A DNA stretch of 64,000 bases from positions 1,018,501 to 1,082,500 of the forward strand of contig NZ_CP073745.1 in assembly GCF_024397975.1 (NCBI RefSeq), read 5' to 3'. Origin of the DNA: Bacterioplanoides sp. SCSIO 12839 (GTDB lineage: Bacteria > Pseudomonadota > Gammaproteobacteria > Pseudomonadales > Oceanobacteraceae). A program made the position numbers and the translations under genes. The notes under the pieces were generated by a model, which saw nothing but the letters and a program-made list of their open reading frames with translations, did not search any database and was not told the DNA's origin. Shown one piece after another: positions 46,996-57,199 of this stretch (its first letter is position 1; every line of letters starts with the position of its first letter).

Positions 46996-48591
46996 CTAAC
47001 CAACTCGCGGCGCTGCCGCCAGCAGCTCTTTGGTGTACTCATGCTGCGGAGCTCGCATCACCTGCTCGGTTTCCCCTTGCTCAACAATTTGCCCACCTTT
47101 CATTACCGCAACCTTATGAGCCAGGTGCGGAATAATCGATAAGTCGTGGGTAATAAACAGATAAGAAACCCCTAACTCCTGTTGTAATTCGCGCAACAGT
47201 TCTAACACCTGACCACGAATAGATACGTCCAATGCTGAGGTTGGTTCGTCACAAATAATCAGTTTCGGGTTAACCGCCAGTGCCCGGGCAATGGCAATAC
47301 GCTGGCGCTGGCCGCCGGAAAATTCATGTGGATAACGATCCAGATGTTCTGGCAGCATGCCCACTTTTACCAGCAGCTCGCGCATGGTTTGTTCGCGAAC
47401 CTGAGCGTTATTCTCAACCCCTAATGACACCATGCCTTCTTCAATAATTTCACGAATACTCATGCGTGGATTCATTGATGAGAAGGGGTCCTGAAAGATC
47501 ACCTGAATGTCTTTCCGCAGTGGCATAAAGTGTTTATGAGACAGCTGATCAATGCGCTGGCCGCGGAAATATAACTCGCCGCCATAAATCGGATTTAAAC
47601 GCAGAATGGCTTTGCCCGTGGTGGTTTTACCGCAACCAGACTCGCCTACTAAGGCCAGAGTTTCCCCAGCGTTAATCGACAAGCTGATATCATTTACCGC
47701 TTTGGTGTGGCCAACGGTTCGTTGCAGCAGACCTTTTTTCTGCGGAAACCAGACTTTTAAATTGTCGATCTTTAATAATTCTGCCGAGGTCTCTTCGTTT
47801 GTCAAAAAATCATTTTGTTTTGGCAAGGAATGAATTAACCGGCGGCTGTATTCATGTTGTGGATCAGAGAAAAACGACTGACTGTCAGTCTGTTCCAGAA
47901 TCACACCGTGTTGCATCACTGCCACCCGGTCGGCCATTTCATATACCACACCCATATCATGAGTAATCAGCAGTACACTTAAATTGCGCTTTTTACGCAG
48001 ACTGTTAAGGAGTTCCAGCACCTGCTTCTGAATCGTCACGTCCAGCGCAGTAGTGGGCTCATCAGCAATTAATAATTCGGGTTCACACGCCAGCGCCATA
48101 GCAATCATCACACGTTGCTTTTGGCCGCCGGATAACTGATGTGGATACCAGTTCAGCCGTTTCTCCGGCTCAGGAATCCCCACTTCGTGCAGTAGCTCAA
48201 TTAAGTGGGCCTGAATATCCGTGCTTGCCACGGCCTGATGCAGTTCAACCACTTCACGTAATTGTTGAGCGATGGTTTGTACCGGATTTAACGAGCTTTG
48301 TGGCTCCTGAAAAATCATTGCAATCTTACGCCCGCGAATGCGGTTCATATGTAATTCGGTATGAGAAAATAGATTGTCATCCCGTAATAAAATACGACCA
48401 CCACTGATGGTTAGCGCATCGTCTAACAAACGCATAATCGCCAGTGACGTCAGTGATTTGCCAGAGCCGGATTCGCCCACTAACGCAAAGATCTCTCCCT
48501 GCTGAATGGTAAAGCTGATGTTATCAACCAGCTTTCTTTCAGGTTGGCTTTCCAGAGAGATGGATAAATTTTCAACGGTTAATACAGCCAT
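46996..48591 (-). CDS. Peptide-type ABC transporter, fused dual ATPase (YejF-like)
   Basis: This 531-aa protein contains two complete ABC ATPase domains fused in tandem. Walker A motifs are [14 protein letters not shown] and [14 protein letters not shown]; signatures are LSGGQKQR and FSGGQRQR. This DppD-DppF fusion is typical of YejF/GsiA-type importers. It lies 2 bp after the second permease and is the last gene of the operon. Confidence 0.92.
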   Translation of the reverse strand: MAVLTVENLSISLESQPERKLVDNISFTIQQGEIFALVGESGSGKSLTSLAIMRLLDDALTISGGRILLRDDNLFSHTELHMNRIRGRKIAMIFQEPQSSLNPVQTIAQQLREVVELHQAVASTDIQAHLIELLHEVGIPEPEKRLNWYPHQLSGGQKQRVMIAMALACEPELLIADEPTTALDVTIQKQVLELLNSLRKKRNLSVLLITHDMGVVYEMADRVAVMQHGVILEQTDSQSFFSDPQHEYSRRLIHSLPKQNDFLTNEETSAELLKIDNLKVWFPQKKGLLQRTVGHTKAVNDISLSINAGETLALVGESGCGKTTTGKAILRLNPIYGGELYFRGQRIDQLSHKHFMPLRKDIQVIFQDPFSSMNPRMSIREIIEEGMVSLGVENNAQVREQTMRELLVKVGMLPEHLDRYPHEFSGGQRQRIAIARALAVNPKLIICDEPTSALDVSIRGQVLELLRELQQELGVSYLFITHDLSIIPHLAHKVAVMKGGQIVEQGETEQVMRAPQHEYTKELLAAAPRVG

Positions 48592-48593
48592 GA

Positions 48594-50018
48594 TTATTTA
48601 TCTCCCTGATCGGCATGAGCGGGCTCTGAAGTGCTGCTGGCTAAGCGTGGATCAAAGGCGTTACGCACTTGATCCGAGAATAAATTAGCTGCCAGAACCA
48701 GGCTGAACATAAACACAAACGCCGATGATACTGACCACCAAACCACCGGGTCACGGGATAATTCAGAACGGGCAGCATTAATCATATTGCCCCAGCTGCT
48801 CATGCTGGCATCAACGCCCACTCCAATATACGACAACACGGCTTCAGCCAATACGAAACCACTGAAGTCCAGCACCAGCGCAATTAAAATTATATGAGTC
48901 ACATTCGGCAGAATATGTTTGCCAATCACACGAGAGTGGGACACACCAAAAGCGTGGGCTGCCTGTACATAATCCAGCTGCGAAATCTTTAAGGTTTCGG
49001 CACGTAATAAACGGCATAAGCCAGTCCAGCTGGTTAAACCTAAAATGGCGCACAAGGCGAGGAATTTAAAATCAGCACGGATAGCCGTCAGATTAAATTC
49101 ATCGGCATGGGTTTCGATATACACATCAATTAACAGCACAGACGCAGCAATCAATAAAATACCGGGAATAGAACTCAGGGTGATATAGGTGTATTGCACC
49201 ACGTCATCAACCCAGCCTTTAAAATAACCAGCGCTGATGCCGAGAATAATGGCGATTGGCAAGGTCAGCAGGGTTGCCAGTGTGCCAATTAACACACCAG
49301 TACGAACGGCTTTGACACTTTGTACCAACACATCCTGACCTACTTTGTCGGTGCCAAAAATATGATAGACACTGCCGAGTTCCAGCAGCCAGCTGGTAAC
49401 AATACAAATAAGCGCAATGGTCCAGTAAGCGGCTTTCCAGGGAACCTGAGAGGGCTTATTACGGGTGACTAACCAGTGCAGGCCAATAATCACCACCGCA
49501 ATCAGTAGACCCATGGCAATGGCATCAGCACTGCGGGCGATAATATCGGCTAATAATTCATCTTCATCCTGCAGGTGGCTGCCAGCTTGTTGTAAACGCG
49601 GATAATCACGAATTACGCTGCCATCGTTGAGGGTGATGTTCTCTTTGGAAAAGGAATAAATCGCAAAAGGAGCGGAGTAGGTTTTTTCGTGATTTTTCTC
49701 CACATCAGCCAGCACTAAATCCAGTACGGATTTAACCTGATTATCGTAAGCGACCACTTGTTCTGCTATTGCTGTTTCATTACCTGCTTCTGTATCGACC
49801 GCTGGCAGAGCTTCGCGGAAATGCAATGAATCGAGCAGGGCGATGGAGACATAAAACAGGATTACAATAAAACTGGATAGCCCCACCTTTGAGTGAAATA
49901 CCGTCGCCCAGCGCTTTTTCGCCTGCGGGTTATTACGCAGTTGCAACACAAATAACGACAGTGCTGCCACCAATAAGAAAATAAGAACATCACTCCACAG
50001 GAGTACCGGCTTAATCAT
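48594..50018 (-). CDS. Peptide-type ABC transporter permease (YejE/DppC-like)
   Basis: This 474-aa permease is longer than the usual 300 aa. Two N-terminal helices bracket a large periplasmic segment (about residues 65-165). The C-terminal half carries the binding-protein-dependent transport domain with its EAA-like motif (VQAAHAFGVSHSRVIGKHILPN). It overlaps the upstream permease by ATGA. The extension may shape docking of the unusual binding protein. Confidence 0.88.
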   Translation of the reverse strand: MIKPVLLWSDVLIFLLVAALSLFVLQLRNNPQAKKRWATVFHSKVGLSSFIVILFYVSIALLDSLHFREALPAVDTEAGNETAIAEQVVAYDNQVKSVLDLVLADVEKNHEKTYSAPFAIYSFSKENITLNDGSVIRDYPRLQQAGSHLQDEDELLADIIARSADAIAMGLLIAVVIIGLHWLVTRNKPSQVPWKAAYWTIALICIVTSWLLELGSVYHIFGTDKVGQDVLVQSVKAVRTGVLIGTLATLLTLPIAIILGISAGYFKGWVDDVVQYTYITLSSIPGILLIAASVLLIDVYIETHADEFNLTAIRADFKFLALCAILGLTSWTGLCRLLRAETLKISQLDYVQAAHAFGVSHSRVIGKHILPNVTHIILIALVLDFSGFVLAEAVLSYIGVGVDASMSSWGNMINAARSELSRDPVVWWSVSSAFVFMFSLVLAANLFSDQVRNAFDPRLASSTSEPAHADQGDK

Positions 50019-50986
50019 GACAGACGCACTCTTGGGTCAACAAAGGTGTAGGACATATCGGTTAATAACAGGCCAATGATGTACAGCACTGAACCTAAAA
50101 ACACCATGGAGCGCACAATTGCAAAGTCCTGCGCCTGAATGGCATCCAGGGTGTAGCTGCCTAAACCGGGAATGCCAAAGAAGGACTCCATCAGCAGGCT
50201 GCCAATAAACAGCGATGGAATCACCACCACTACACTGGTCAGAATCGGAATCATACCGTTAGGCAACAAATGCTTAAGCAGCACATTAAATTCCGACACC
50301 CCTTTGGCACGTGCGGTGCGAATATAATCGCGGGTGGCTTCTTCTAAAAATACCGTGCGGTATAACCGCGTACCGGCACCAATACCGCCAATCACACCAA
50401 TAATAATTGGCAGAATTAAAAACTTCAGGCCATCCGGGCCGGGTAAATACCCCGAGATCGGCACCAGGCTCCAGATTTTAGCGAACAAATATTGGCCGCC
50501 GATAATATAAAACACGCCCGAAATCGATAGCATCACGACGCAGAGCGTCACCGCAGCAATATCAAATGCGGTGGCACGGAACATGACAATAATCAGTGCC
50601 AGCAGAATATTCAGCGATACCCCAATAATAAAGGTTGGAAGCTGCACCGCCAGCGATGGCCACATACGCTCCTGAATATCGGCACCAATGGATCGGCCTT
50701 CGTCCGATTTGCCAAAATCAAACGCCAACAGCCGGATGGATTTATCAAAAAAGATGGTGTCGGTCAGTGGACTGTCGCTGTCGGAATTAATAAACAGAGG
50801 TTTGTGATAACCCCGTTGTTCTTTCCAGTTTTGGATGGCTTCTTCGGTGACGTGTTTATCACCCAAGTGAACCCGGGCCATCTGATCCGGGGTGTTCACC
50901 ACAAAAAACAGCGCAAAAGTGATGATATTCACACCCAACAGAATGGGCAGTGCATACAACAGGCGGCGAATAATATAGTTCAGCAT
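50015..50986 (-). CDS. Peptide-type ABC transporter permease (YejB/DppB-like)
   Basis: This 323-aa permease has six or more helices and the EAA-like segment TARAKGVSEFNVLLKHLLPNG. The N-terminal MLNYIIRRLLYALPILLGV is characteristic of DppB-type subunits. It starts 3 bp after the binding-protein gene and overlaps the next permease. Confidence 0.92.
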   Translation of the reverse strand: MLNYIIRRLLYALPILLGVNIITFALFFVVNTPDQMARVHLGDKHVTEEAIQNWKEQRGYHKPLFINSDSDSPLTDTIFFDKSIRLLAFDFGKSDEGRSIGADIQERMWPSLAVQLPTFIIGVSLNILLALIIVMFRATAFDIAAVTLCVVMLSISGVFYIIGGQYLFAKIWSLVPISGYLPGPDGLKFLILPIIIGVIGGIGAGTRLYRTVFLEEATRDYIRTARAKGVSEFNVLLKHLLPNGMIPILTSVVVVIPSLFIGSLLMESFFGIPGLGSYTLDAIQAQDFAIVRSMVFLGSVLYIIGLLLTDMSYTFVDPRVRLS

Positions 50987-50989
50987 GAA

Positions 50990-53191
50990 TTAGTTCTCCG
51001 CTCGGTTTTGAACTTGCTCAATGGTACGCGTCTGACGGCGTTTAAAACCGCGATACCCCGGAATCGCCAATGCAACAATAATGATCAGTAACGTCCACAG
51101 CGGCCATAACACGGGCTGGTTCCATTCCTGTTGTTTTTGCGCCCGCAGTTCAGTATCAATACGGCGATATTTAAAGGTGAGTTTAGAAATGCCGTGGGGC
51201 TTGGTGTTTTTAACCCAGGCATTACTCAGGGCATAGGAGTGAACATGGAAGCCGCTGGCCCACGGCGTATCCTGACGCAGGATGGCTTTCATTTTTTCAA
51301 TCACGGCTAAACGCTGCGGGGAGTCTTCCATCAATTGCATTTCTTCAAATAAGGCATCGTATTCCGGGTTTTTATAGTTAGCGGAATTGACCCCGGATTT
51401 AGAATCAATCTGAGCATTGGGGCCATACAATAAAAACAGGAAATTTTCCGGATCCGGGTAATCCGCCAGCCAGCCCCAGAAATACATTTGAGCATTGCCA
51501 TTTTCCATTTTGTCTTTAAACCGATTGTAATCGGTGGAGCGGATATTGAGTTGCAGATTCAGTTTTTTAAATTGTTTCTGAATCCAGGTCATACGTGCCT
51601 GGTCACTGGAACCTGTGGTGTCTAAATTCAGCACCAGAGGTTCGCCGGTTTGAGCATGGCGGCCATCCGGGTAGCCAGCTTCGGCCAATAACTGTTTCGC
51701 CACCTCAATGGGTTTGCGTACGGCAGAGCTATCAGCTCCCCAGTCATATACTTGCTTGTTAATTCCGTCCGGCCCGGATTGATAACCAAAAATACCGGGA
51801 GGAATCGGGCTCATGGCCGGTTCGCCACGGCCGTTAAGAAAAATACCAATGTATTCTTCTTCCTGATAGGCGATGGCAATGGCCTGACGCAGTTTTTGTT
51901 GGCTTTCACTGTAGCCACCGACAACCGGGTCAAGCATATTAAAACCAAGATAATAAGTGGCCGGTTGTACCGCTTTATTCAGGGTAATGCCTTTGGCTTT
52001 CATATCATCCGATAACGCAATGCCGGCACCGCCAACCTGTACAGCCTGATCAAAACTGTCGCTGCTGATGCCAGAGCGGTCGTAATAGCCTTGCAAAAAC
52101 TTGGTCCACACCGGGATGGCTTCTTTTTCTAAACGAAAGATGGCTTTATCAATAAAAGGCATGGTTTTGCCAGCATCGTCGAGCAAGCCTTTTTCTGCAT
52201 CACCGGGTTCGCCTTCGGAGGGATACAATTCACCCCGGTAGTTCGGGTTTTTCGCCAGAATAATTTCAGAGTTAGGGTTGTTCTCCGTCATCATAAAGGC
52301 GCCAGTGCCCACCGGGTGCCAGTCCAGTGTGATATTTTTTTGCGGTAATCCGGGCTGATGATAAAAACGATCAACCTGCCAGGGCACCGGTGCAAAAAAG
52401 TGGAACGCCAGCCAGTATTTAAACTGTGGGTATTTGCCTTTTAAGGTGATGCTGAAGCGATGATCGTTAATTTTCTTAACACCGGCCATTGTGAACTGGC
52501 GTAAATCCAGCCAGCTATTGTCTGGCTTATTTTGTTCTTTGAAGGTTTTGCGGGCTTGAGTAATGGCGGCGGTGGCATCGCTCATGCCAACAATATACTG
52601 GCTTAATAAACCACGCAGGGGAGCCAGTCGTTTTGGGTCCGCCAGGCGATTAATCTGATAAATATAATCGTCGGCAATCAATTCCTGAGTACCGGTCTGA
52701 GTGAAATCTTTCAGCGATGAGAAGGCAGCGGTGTCCTCTTCTGAGGTGAAGTTATAAACCGGTTGATTATTGTCATCACGGGCAAAGGCCGGGTGGGGCT
52801 GATATAAAATCCCTGGTTGAATATCAAAGGTATACACACTAAAAGCCGGGTTCTCAGAATCTACCGGCAACACCTGCTGATCCGCATCCAAATAAGTGAT
52901 GCTTGGCATTTGTGTCAGTGTTAGTGGAATTAACTCATACGGGCGCTTCAGATAATGATATTGCAGTGGTGGCTCATAAATCTGATCGATAAACATGGAT
53001 TCGTCTGAGCTGTAAGAACGTGCCGGATCGAGGTGTTTGGGACGTTCTGAAAAACTGGAGTACAGAATCACCTCGTTATCCGGGTTCTCAGGGTGGGGGT
53101 TATTCCAAATGGAAGAATCCGAGCATGCCGCTAATACCAGTAAGCTGGTGGCGTACAGCATCAATGCTGAAAGTCGTCTGGCCAATGTCAT
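50990..53191 (-). CDS. Peptide-type ABC transporter substrate-binding lipoprotein with C-terminal membrane helix
   Basis: This 733-aa family-5 solute-binding protein carries a lipobox (VLAACS, Cys23). Family features are the SYSSDESMFIDQIYEPPLQYHY region and YFWGWLADYPDPENFLFLLYGP. Unusually, the C-terminus adds a membrane helix (LWPLWTLLIIIVALAIPGY) and a basic tail. That suggests a protein anchored at both ends, rather than a free periplasmic receptor. Substrate is unknown; oligopeptides or related amides are likely by family. First gene of the four-gene operon. Confidence 0.88.
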   Translation of the reverse strand: MTLARRLSALMLYATSLLVLAACSDSSIWNNPHPENPDNEVILYSSFSERPKHLDPARSYSSDESMFIDQIYEPPLQYHYLKRPYELIPLTLTQMPSITYLDADQQVLPVDSENPAFSVYTFDIQPGILYQPHPAFARDDNNQPVYNFTSEEDTAAFSSLKDFTQTGTQELIADDYIYQINRLADPKRLAPLRGLLSQYIVGMSDATAAITQARKTFKEQNKPDNSWLDLRQFTMAGVKKINDHRFSITLKGKYPQFKYWLAFHFFAPVPWQVDRFYHQPGLPQKNITLDWHPVGTGAFMMTENNPNSEIILAKNPNYRGELYPSEGEPGDAEKGLLDDAGKTMPFIDKAIFRLEKEAIPVWTKFLQGYYDRSGISSDSFDQAVQVGGAGIALSDDMKAKGITLNKAVQPATYYLGFNMLDPVVGGYSESQQKLRQAIAIAYQEEEYIGIFLNGRGEPAMSPIPPGIFGYQSGPDGINKQVYDWGADSSAVRKPIEVAKQLLAEAGYPDGRHAQTGEPLVLNLDTTGSSDQARMTWIQKQFKKLNLQLNIRSTDYNRFKDKMENGNAQMYFWGWLADYPDPENFLFLLYGPNAQIDSKSGVNSANYKNPEYDALFEEMQLMEDSPQRLAVIEKMKAILRQDTPWASGFHVHSYALSNAWVKNTKPHGISKLTFKYRRIDTELRAQKQQEWNQPVLWPLWTLLIIIVALAIPGYRGFKRRQTRTIEQVQNRAEN

Positions 53192-53309
53192 GAGTATGAT
53201 TCCGGGTTTGCCGGTTATTTTTTAGGCACAATAAAACGTGTGCTTGTTATTTAAACGTTTACCTGAGACAGCAGATTACCATATCCACAACACTTGTCAG
53301 TGGTAAACT

Positions 53310-53575
53310 AGGGCCTGTTAACACTATTTAGATCTTTGCTGCTGGCAGTCAGTTTTTTCATGGGCAAGGCATGAGGAGCGTCGTTTAACGAGTTAAATAA
53401 GTAACGAATAACACAACTCAAGGAAAAACTGACGCCAGCCCTGTGGGTTATGGCTGAAAATTCTTCACTCTGTGTTGCTCATCATTCATTTAACTCGTTA
53501 AACATCACTCTTCGCGCCTTGATTGAAAAATTTTCAGAGCATAACAGCGTGATCGAAATAGTGTTAACAGGCCCT
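53310..53575. mobile_element. MITE-like element with 20-bp perfect terminal inverted repeats
   Basis: This 266-bp element is bounded by AGGGCCTGTTAACACTATTT and its exact reverse complement; the match continues through GATC after one mismatch. It has no open frame of note. Inside are two nested hairpins (arms 53341-53357 with 53424-53439, and 53448-53462 with 53529-53544). Their loop regions carry a perfect 16-bp complementary pair (53383-53398 and 53488-53503). Flanks (..ACTA / TTAG..) are compatible with a TA-type target duplication, but this is ambiguous. It sits in the 416-bp gap between the ABC operon and the DUF3087 gene. Confidence 0.75.
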
Positions 53576-53607
53576 TAGATTAGAGTAGAACTGAACAGGA
53601 AATTCCC

Positions 53608-54129
53608 GTGGAACTGAAGCAGATTGACAAAACTTTGTATAAACAACGGCTTAACCGCTTTCAGGCGGTGCTGGTGGCTGGCCTGTTTGTAGTGGGAATT
53701 GGCTCCTCCAGCCTGTACATCAGTCTGTTTGGCGCAGGGGATGAATCCAACTTTATTTACAATCTGGCCGGAGTGATTACCGCCGTTATTGTGGCGGCGA
53801 TTGGCTTTAATATTGTGAAAGAAAAAACCTACATGATGGAAATCCGTTATGTCTGGAAGCTGAAGCAAGAGCTGAATCGTATTTATCGCGCCAGTAAAAA
53901 GCTGGAAGCGGGGTTAACCGCCGATGACGATAGCGAGTTGCTGAGCCGGGCTCTGATTGTGCGTTACTTCAGTTTGCATGGTTCTAAGCATTTATATCAG
54001 CTGGAAGATAACACCCTGACGCTGGATGATCTGAATACTCAGATTGAGGAATTTGATCAGCGCCTCGAAACCCTGGGCAAAGCGATCTCAACAGATGATT
54101 ATCGACCTGAGCTGGTGGATGCTTTATAG
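53608..54129 (+). CDS. DUF3087-family membrane protein
   Basis: This 173-aa protein of unknown function has two membrane helices (AVLVAGLFVVGIGSSSLYISL and LAGVITAVIVAAIGFNIV). A helical cytoplasmic domain follows (VWKLKQELNRIYRASKKLEAG; LYQLEDNTLTLDDL). The pattern matches the DUF3087 family as I recall it. The start is GTG with AGGAA six bases upstream. Only 32 bp separate it from the MITE, so its promoter may lie within the element. Confidence 0.8.
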   Translation: MELKQIDKTLYKQRLNRFQAVLVAGLFVVGIGSSSLYISLFGAGDESNFIYNLAGVITAVIVAAIGFNIVKEKTYMMEIRYVWKLKQELNRIYRASKKLEAGLTADDDSELLSRALIVRYFSLHGSKHLYQLEDNTLTLDDLNTQIEEFDQRLETLGKAISTDDYRPELVDAL

Positions 54130-54187
54130 CCGCCGTCCATGTAGAATACGCCCCAATTTTCCAATGACTGACTAAATTACTGGCCTG

Positions 54188-55600
54188 ATGACCATGATGA
54201 AGTACATATCCACCCGCGGTAATGCCCCGGAACTGACCTTTGAAGAAGTGCTGTTAACTGGCCTGGCGGCTGATGGCGGCCTGTACGTGCCAAAAGAAGT
54301 ACCGACCTTCTCTCAAGAAGAAATCGCTTCTTGGCAGGATCTTTCCTACACCGAGCTGGCGCACAAAGTTGTGTACCCATTCGTTGAAGGCTGCGTGGAT
54401 TCTGATGCACTCAAAACCATGCTGGAAGAGGTGTACTCAGGTTTTGGTCATAAGGCAGTAGCACCGCTGCAACAGATCGATCACAACGAATACGTGCTGG
54501 AACTGTTCCAGGGCCCAACACTGGCGTTTAAAGATTTCGCTCTGCAACTGCTGGGTCGTCTGCTGGACTATGTGCTGGAACGTCGTCACGAAAAAGTCGT
54601 GATCATGGGCGCTACCTCTGGTGATACGGGCTCCGCTGCGATTGAAGGCACCAAAGCCTGTCGTAACGTCGACATCTTTATCCTGCACCCGCACGGTAAA
54701 GTCTCTGAAGTACAGCGTCGTCAGATGACCACGGTTAAAGGCGATAACATCCATAACATCGCTATGGAAGGTAACTTCGACCAGGCACAGGATATGGTGA
54801 AAGCCAGCTTTGGTGATCAGCAGTTTCTGCGCGGTGAGCGTAAGTTAGTGGCGGTAAACAGCATTAACTGGGCGCGCATCATGGCCCAGATCGTTTATTA
54901 CTTCTATTCTGCTCTGAATCTGGGTGGCCCGGTTCGCCCGATGGCGTACTCGGTACCAACCGGTAACTTCGGTGATATTTTTGCCGGTTACATGGCGAAG
55001 AAAATGGGCCTGCCAATCGAACAGCTGATTGTGGCCACCAACAGCAACGACGTACTGCATCGCTTTATGAGCAAAAACCAGTACGAAGTTCGCCCACTGA
55101 AGCACACCATTACGCCGTCTATGGATATTGCTGTCTCCAGTAACTTCGAGCGTCTGTTGTTCGATCTGTATGATCAGGATGGCGCTGCGCTGGCCGATCT
55201 GATGGCACGTATGAACGCTAAAGAAGATATTGTGTCACTGGATGAAAAGAAGCTGGCGAAAGCGCGTGAAGTGTTCGACAGCTACGCAGTCGACGAAGAT
55301 ACCACCATCGACACGATGAAAGACGTGTACGAAGAAACCGGCTATCTGTTGGATCCACACACGGCCATTGGTGTGAAAGCCGCTCGTGAGTGTCGTCGTA
55401 ATGCCCGTATTCCGATGATTACCTTGGGTACTGCACATCCGGTGAAATTCGAAGAAGCGGTGAAGCGTGCAGGTTTTGATGTACCAGCACTGCCGCATCA
55501 CCTGACCGATTTGATGGAGCGTGAAGAGCGTGTTGATGTGTTACCGGCTAACTTAAAAGAAGTACAGGCCTTTATCGCAAAGAATACATTTAAAGACTAA
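54188..55600 (+). CDS. thrC: Threonine synthase
   Basis: This PLP enzyme converts O-phosphohomoserine to threonine. The PLP Lys is in LFQGPTLAFKDFALQLLG, and phosphate is bound by the GATSGDTGSAAIEGT loop. At 470 aa it belongs to the longer ThrC class of Pseudomonas. The frame begins MTMMKYISTRG; the starts 54188, 54194 and 54197 are all possible, and family N-termini (M-K/R-YISTRG) favour 54197. A terminator follows. Confidence 0.97.
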   Translation: MTMMKYISTRGNAPELTFEEVLLTGLAADGGLYVPKEVPTFSQEEIASWQDLSYTELAHKVVYPFVEGCVDSDALKTMLEEVYSGFGHKAVAPLQQIDHNEYVLELFQGPTLAFKDFALQLLGRLLDYVLERRHEKVVIMGATSGDTGSAAIEGTKACRNVDIFILHPHGKVSEVQRRQMTTVKGDNIHNIAMEGNFDQAQDMVKASFGDQQFLRGERKLVAVNSINWARIMAQIVYYFYSALNLGGPVRPMAYSVPTGNFGDIFAGYMAKKMGLPIEQLIVATNSNDVLHRFMSKNQYEVRPLKHTITPSMDIAVSSNFERLLFDLYDQDGAALADLMARMNAKEDIVSLDEKKLAKAREVFDSYAVDEDTTIDTMKDVYEETGYLLDPHTAIGVKAARECRRNARIPMITLGTAHPVKFEEAVKRAGFDVPALPHHLTDLMEREERVDVLPANLKEVQAFIAKNTFKD

Positions 55601-55646
55601 AACACAATCGCTATCTCATATTTGATAGCGTATTTGTCATGATCGA

Positions 55647-55679
55647 AAGCCACTATTGGTCTCAATAGTGGCTTTTTTT
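55647..55679 (+). terminator. Intrinsic terminator after thrC
   Basis: GCCACTATT/AATAGTGGC forms a 9-bp stem with a 6-nt loop followed by seven Ts. Confidence 0.92.
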
Positions 55680-55831
55680 ACGTTTGTTGATAAGTGATTG
55701 TCCGTAATATCGATAGACTTCTGTTAAAACAAGAGGTTAGCTTATCTTTGGTCTATGCTTATAACCATAAGTTAGCCTCAGTTTGGGTGGCCAGCGATGC
55801 CACTGACTGAGCACAATTTCAGGTTGTTTAA

Positions 55832-57109
55832 ATGACAAATGAATTCGATCGGGTCGCCGCAACACATTTTCGTGCATATGATGATTTAGTCGATGCGGTG
55901 TATCTTGTTGATATCCATGACGCTTCTATTCTTCATGTTAATCGTAATGGTGCAGATCGCCTGCAAATGACACCTGAAGAAGTGTGTGAGTTAGGTGTGT
56001 TAGGGCTGCAGCGCGATGTTTTTAATATTGAGCATTGGCACAAAATTATCGAGGCAGTAAGGACTGAACCTCCTTTTATATTTTGGGGAAGGCACGTCCG
56101 CAAAGATGGCAGTGAGTTTCCCGTTGAAGTCATGAGTCAGTTGGTTTGTTGGGAAGGCAAGGAATATCTGTTATCAACAGCCCGGGATATGACCAGCCGT
56201 CAGGCGATGGAAGAAGACCTGAGAAATCGTGAGCCTTTGCTGGCCTTTGCGTTAAATGAAGCGATGGATGGCATGTGGGACTGGAATGCTGAAACCGGTG
56301 AAGTGTTTTTCAGCCCGGGAATGAAACGTATGCTGGGTTATGGCCCTTATGAGATGCCACCGGTATTTGAGACCTGGAAAGATAATGTGCATCCCGATGA
56401 CTGTGAACAGGTACTGCAGTTATTGGATGACCATTTGCAAGGAAAGTCCGAGCGTTATGAAGCTACTTACCGTTTAGCCAATCGCAATGGTGATTATTTG
56501 TGGATGAGTGATAGCGGCCAGGTCTGCCAAAAAGATTCGCAAGGAAACCCACTGCGTGTTGTGGGGATGTTGCGTAATATTGATCAGCAAAAACGCCTTG
56601 AAGATCGATTAAGGGATCTGGCGACGGTTGATGAGCTCACCGGTTTGATGAACCGTCGTGCCGGTTATTCTGCGTTTGAACAACAAGTGCGATTGGCAAA
56701 ACGTCATGTAACCGGATTATCCGTGGCGCTGTTAGATCTCGATTATTTTAAAGCTATTAATGATCAATACGGCCATCAGACGGGTGATAAAGTGCTGAAA
56801 ATGGCTGCAAACTGCTTTTCACAGCGTTTGCGGGGTACGGATATTCTGATGCGCTGGGGTGGTGAAGAATTCTTATTGGTGATGCCACATACCCAGCGCC
56901 AGGATGCTTTGCTGTTGTGTGAAGAGTTACGTGATCAGCTATCTAAGCAGGTATTATATCAATCGGATCAAGCAATATCGGTCACCGTCAGTATTGGTCT
57001 GGCCGTTTTAACAGCCGATAGTCACAGCATTAAGCAACTGGTGCAGGAAGCCGATACGGCGCTTTATCGTGCTAAATCCCTGGGTAAGAATCGCTGCGTT
57101 GCCTTTTGA
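55832..57109 (+). CDS. PAS-PAS-GGDEF diguanylate cyclase
   Basis: This 425-aa soluble signalling protein has two PAS domains (about residues 15-125 and 135-260, the second with a PAC-like segment) and a GGDEF domain whose active site is RWGGEEFLLV. The intact GGEEF motif implies c-di-GMP synthesis. No membrane helix or EAL domain is present. The inhibitory RxxD site before GGEEF is not obvious. The PAS ligands are unknown. It stands alone downstream of thrC. Confidence 0.92.
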   Translation: MTNEFDRVAATHFRAYDDLVDAVYLVDIHDASILHVNRNGADRLQMTPEEVCELGVLGLQRDVFNIEHWHKIIEAVRTEPPFIFWGRHVRKDGSEFPVEVMSQLVCWEGKEYLLSTARDMTSRQAMEEDLRNREPLLAFALNEAMDGMWDWNAETGEVFFSPGMKRMLGYGPYEMPPVFETWKDNVHPDDCEQVLQLLDDHLQGKSERYEATYRLANRNGDYLWMSDSGQVCQKDSQGNPLRVVGMLRNIDQQKRLEDRLRDLATVDELTGLMNRRAGYSAFEQQVRLAKRHVTGLSVALLDLDYFKAINDQYGHQTGDKVLKMAANCFSQRLRGTDILMRWGGEEFLLVMPHTQRQDALLLCEELRDQLSKQVLYQSDQAISVTVSIGLAVLTADSHSIKQLVQEADTALYRAKSLGKNRCVAF

Positions 57110-57199
57110 CCGCTGGTTTTTGTAATCCACTCATAAAGCGTGATCTCAGGGTGTGAACAAGCCTGAGCAATGTTACTCTTTCACTTTAAAGAGGGTGAT

